Below are positions 62,129 through 64,000 of a stretch of DNA of 64,000 nt, piece by piece. The stretch covers positions 1 to 64,000 of the forward strand of contig NZ_JAOXLP010000003.1 of assembly GCF_025791835.1 (NCBI RefSeq), written 5' to 3'. Under the pieces are notes generated by a model. That model was not told where the DNA came from and ran no database searches. It saw nothing but the letters and a program-made list of their open reading frames with translations. The position numbers were made by a program, and so were the translations under genes. The DNA comes from Roseomonas xinghualingensis. GTDB taxonomy: Bacteria > Pseudomonadota > Alphaproteobacteria > Acetobacterales > Acetobacteraceae. Within the stretch, counting starts at the first letter, position 1. Each line of letters begins with the position of its first letter.

Positions 62129-62614
62129 ATGAGCCGCATCATCTCAGCCCTTTTTGACAAGCGTGACGAGGCGGAGGCGGTCGCCACCCACCTGCGGGTG
62201 CATGACCATATCGCCCCGGAGAATATCGAGATGCATGTGCTGAAGGGCACCCCGTCGGGCGAGGAACGGGGCTTCTGGGCATCACTGGGGCACCTCCTGA
62301 TGCCGGATGCGGAGCGCTGGGCCTATGAGGAGGGCATCCGGCGCGGTGGCACGCTGGTCACGGCGAATGTCGATGACTCGCTCGCCGATCATGTGGTCGC
62401 CGTCTTCAGCAACCATGGTGCCGTGGATCTGGAGAGCCGCATGGCAAGCTGGCGCGAGGAAGGCTGGCAGGACGATCCCACTGCCATTTCCGAGGCCGAT
62501 CTGCCCGCCAACACCTCCTTCGCGGTCGGTGCCGCAAAGATGGGGGGCACGGGCGTGCCGATGGTTGATCCCGAGAACCCGGTGACCGGGCCGGGTTCGG
62601 GCCTCAGGCGTTAG
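62129..62614 (+). CDS. general stress (YflT-like) domain protein
   Basis: A 161-aa paralogue of the N-terminal domain of the previous gene. It shares FDKRDEAEAVATHLRVHD, ERGFWASLGHLLMPDAERW, EEGIRRGGTLVTANVDDSL and NHGAVDLESR. GGAGGCAGGAGGAAGCC gives a strong ribosome site. The C-terminal 45 residues are Gly/Pro-rich. Its last 11 bases overlap the convergent lpxB stop. The function is unknown; the domain is found in stress-induced proteins. Confidence 0.88.
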   Translation: MSRIISALFDKRDEAEAVATHLRVHDHIAPENIEMHVLKGTPSGEERGFWASLGHLLMPDAERWAYEEGIRRGGTLVTANVDDSLADHVVAVFSNHGAVDLESRMASWREEGWQDDPTAISEADLPANTSFAVGAAKMGGTGVPMVDPENPVTGPGSGLRR

Positions 62615-63761
62615 CCGGTACGCCGCTCATCTCCAGCACCGCACGGGCGGCTGCCTCGCTGGGGCTGCCGCCATCGGGCGGGGCGAGCCGGGACAGGACG
62701 CGCGCGAAGCCCTGGCGCTGCGCCTCCGCTTCCGGGCCCCCGGCCAGGAGCGGTTCAAGGGTGGCCGCCAGCAGATCCGGGCGGCAGTCGTTCTGCAGGT
62801 ATTCCGGGATGATCGACGCATCGGCGAGCAGGTTCACGATGCTCGCATATTTCACCTTGATCAGCCGCCGGACGATGGCGGCGGTAACCGGGTTCACCCG
62901 ATACCCCACCACCATCGGCACGCCTGCCAGGGCCACTTCCAGCGAGGACGTGCCGGACTTGATCAGCCCGGCGGAAGCGGCGGCATAGGCGTCGTGCTTC
63001 TCCGCCACGTCCCTCACCAGGATGGGGGAAGGGTGCCAGCCGGCGGCCGCCTCGCGCACCGCGGCCTCCACCGGTCCGGCCAGGGGCACCACCGGGCGCA
63101 GGCCGGGGTGGCGCGTGGCCAGGAGGCGCAGTGTCTCGCCGAAAACCGGCAGCAGGCGGCCGATCTCCGTGCGGCGGCTGCCGGGCATCACCAGCACCAC
63201 CTGTTCATGCGGCGCTATCCCATGGGCGGCGCGGAAACGGGCCGCATCGCCCTTGTCGGCACCACTTTCCAGCACCGGATGGCCGACGAAGGTCACCGGG
63301 ATGCCGGCACGCTCGAAGAAGGGCGGCTCGAAGGGCAGCAGGGCAAGGATGCGGTCCAGCCGGTGTGCCATTTCCTTCACCCGGCCCTGGCGCCAGGCCC
63401 AGACCTGCGGGGCAACATAGTGGATCACCGGGATGCCCAACGGTTTCACGCGCTTGGCCAGGCGCAGGGCGAAGCCGGGGCTGTCGATGGTGACGAGGGC
63501 GGTAGGGCGGCGGGCGGTGATGTCGGCCACCGTCTGATCCATGCGGCGGGCGAGGCTGCGGATGTTCGGCAGCACCTCCAGCAGCCCCATCAGGGCGAGT
63601 TCCCGCAGGGGGAAGAGGCTTTCCACGCCCTGTTCGGCCATGCGGTCGCCGCCGATGCCGGCGAAGGCCAAGTCAGGGCGCATGGCGCGCAGGCTGGCAA
63701 TCAGCCGGGCGCCGAGCACGTCGCCGGAGGATTCGCCGGCCACCAGATAGAGAAGGGTCAT
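62604..63761 (-). CDS. lpxB: lipid-A-disaccharide synthase
   Basis: A 385-aa GT19 glycosyltransferase that joins UDP-diacylglucosamine and lipid X in lipid A synthesis at the inner membrane. Marks: YLVAGESSGDVLGARLIASL, the glycosyl-acceptor region GIPVIHYVAPQVWAWRQGRV, VLVMPGSRRTEIGRLLPV and GLIKSGTSSLEVALAGVPMV. The ATG at 63761 overlaps the upstream stop as ATGA. It confirms a Gram-negative cell with LPS. Confidence 0.97.
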   Translation of the reverse strand: MTLLYLVAGESSGDVLGARLIASLRAMRPDLAFAGIGGDRMAEQGVESLFPLRELALMGLLEVLPNIRSLARRMDQTVADITARRPTALVTIDSPGFALRLAKRVKPLGIPVIHYVAPQVWAWRQGRVKEMAHRLDRILALLPFEPPFFERAGIPVTFVGHPVLESGADKGDAARFRAAHGIAPHEQVVLVMPGSRRTEIGRLLPVFGETLRLLATRHPGLRPVVPLAGPVEAAVREAAAGWHPSPILVRDVAEKHDAYAAASAGLIKSGTSSLEVALAGVPMVVGYRVNPVTAAIVRRLIKVKYASIVNLLADASIIPEYLQNDCRPDLLAATLEPLLAGGPEAEAQRQGFARVLSRLAPPDGGSPSEAAARAVLEMSGVPANA

Positions 63762-64000
63762 GCGAAGCGCGCCACGGGGGCGGGAGGCACTGTTCCCAGC
63801 CAACCAAGGTGGTTCCGCACGGCGCCATCTTCGCGGACGGCCTCGATCCGCTTTGGATCGAGATCGGTGAAGAGCCAGCGTGGTTCGTCCAGCGCCCCCT
63901 CGGCGATCACCCCATCCTCCGGGAAGTCACGATCCACGGGCCCGAAGACCGCCGCCTGCCCGCGATTCACATCCAGCGCGGCGGACCAGGGGGCCTCGCC
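63758..64000 (-). CDS. carbon-nitrogen hydrolase (nitrilase) family, C-terminal part (cut by window edge)
   Basis: The frame is open to the right edge (reading GEAPWSAALDVNRGQAAVFG) and ends after ...WLGTVPPAPVARFA. AAVFGPVDRDFPEDGVIAEG with DEPRWLFTDLDPKRIEAVR and GAVRNHLGWLG is the typical C-terminus of a nitrilase/omega-amidase-like C-N hydrolase. The catalytic Glu-Lys-Cys lie outside the window. It overlaps lpxB by 4 bases. Confidence 0.8.
   Translation of the reverse strand, partial: GEAPWSAALDVNRGQAAVFGPVDRDFPEDGVIAEGALDEPRWLFTDLDPKRIEAVREDGAVRNHLGWLGTVPPAPVARFA

Overview
The window is about 70% GC, densely packed and bacterial. An alphaproteobacterium of the Acetobacteraceae, Roseomonas-like, fits best. 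This is inferred from gene content and codon use, from a GTTC-N7-GTTC SOS box of the alphaproteobacterial type, from the general look of the proteins, and from minCDE, glnE and lpxB. No rRNA, tRNA, CRISPR array or prophage was found. The only mobile-element trace is the 3' end of an IS481-type transposase at the left edge. No stretch longer than 300 bases lacks a gene, provided the 43-codon ORF at 10996 is accepted. If it is not, 10755-11152 holds only an SOS box and a promoter.

Layout. 1-7.5 kb: transposase tail, a TerB-like protein, alaS, a 65-aa protein divergent from a catalase-like protein, and a YdeP/FdhF-like molybdoenzyme. 7.5-10.8 kb: an Anbu (bacterial proteasome-like) cluster with an alpha-E protein and a circularly permuted ATP-grasp protein. 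10.9-14.2 kb: an SOS box with a putative leaderless mini-membrane-protein, an AlkA-type glycosylase and an OmpR/EnvZ-type two-component pair. 14.2-24.7 kb: a TSUP exporter, a DUF6065-like protein, two secreted proteins, an MFS carrier, bcp, glnE and a large AsmA/DUF3971 envelope protein. 24.7-30 kb: a TRAP transporter, then ahpD and ahpC divergent from oxyR. 30.1-35.1 kb: ghrA-like, class II aldolase, lone ABC ATPase, gamma-glutamyltransferase and a thioesterase. 35.2-39.6 kb: minCDE and a GGDEF-EAL protein. 39.7-46.2 kb: DUF1028, a repeat-bearing methyltransferase, an L,D-transpeptidase with a DUF882 partner, and a Cys-cluster protein divergent from a Bcr/CflA carrier around a Fur-like palindrome. 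46.3-51.8 kb: prfC with a HAD nucleotidase, a possible 2H phosphoesterase, a CDF-like protein, DUF599 and icd.

52.0-60.2 kb is a catabolic island for an aromatic acid, probably 2-aminobenzoate or salicylate, processed as CoA thioesters. Seven minus-strand genes (SDR, MarR, enoyl-CoA hydratase, acyl-CoA dehydrogenase, CoA ligase, thioesterase, RidA) overlap one another by 1-4 bases. They diverge from a 769-aa FAD-monooxygenase/old-yellow-enzyme fusion. Two copies of a 14-bp sequence in the divergent promoter region look like the MarR operators.

60.2-62.6 kb holds three stress-type proteins (DUF2382 and YflT-like domains), one with a coding minisatellite. lpxB and the 3' end of a nitrilase-family gene close the window.

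The strongest leads for new biology are the SOS-box/leaderless 43-aa membrane protein, the matching GGCAAC/CGTT promoters of the catalase operon and the DUF2382 cluster, the twin operators of the aromatic operon, and the small double-HxT protein beside the nucleotidase. Coordinates of starts are judgement calls where stated.
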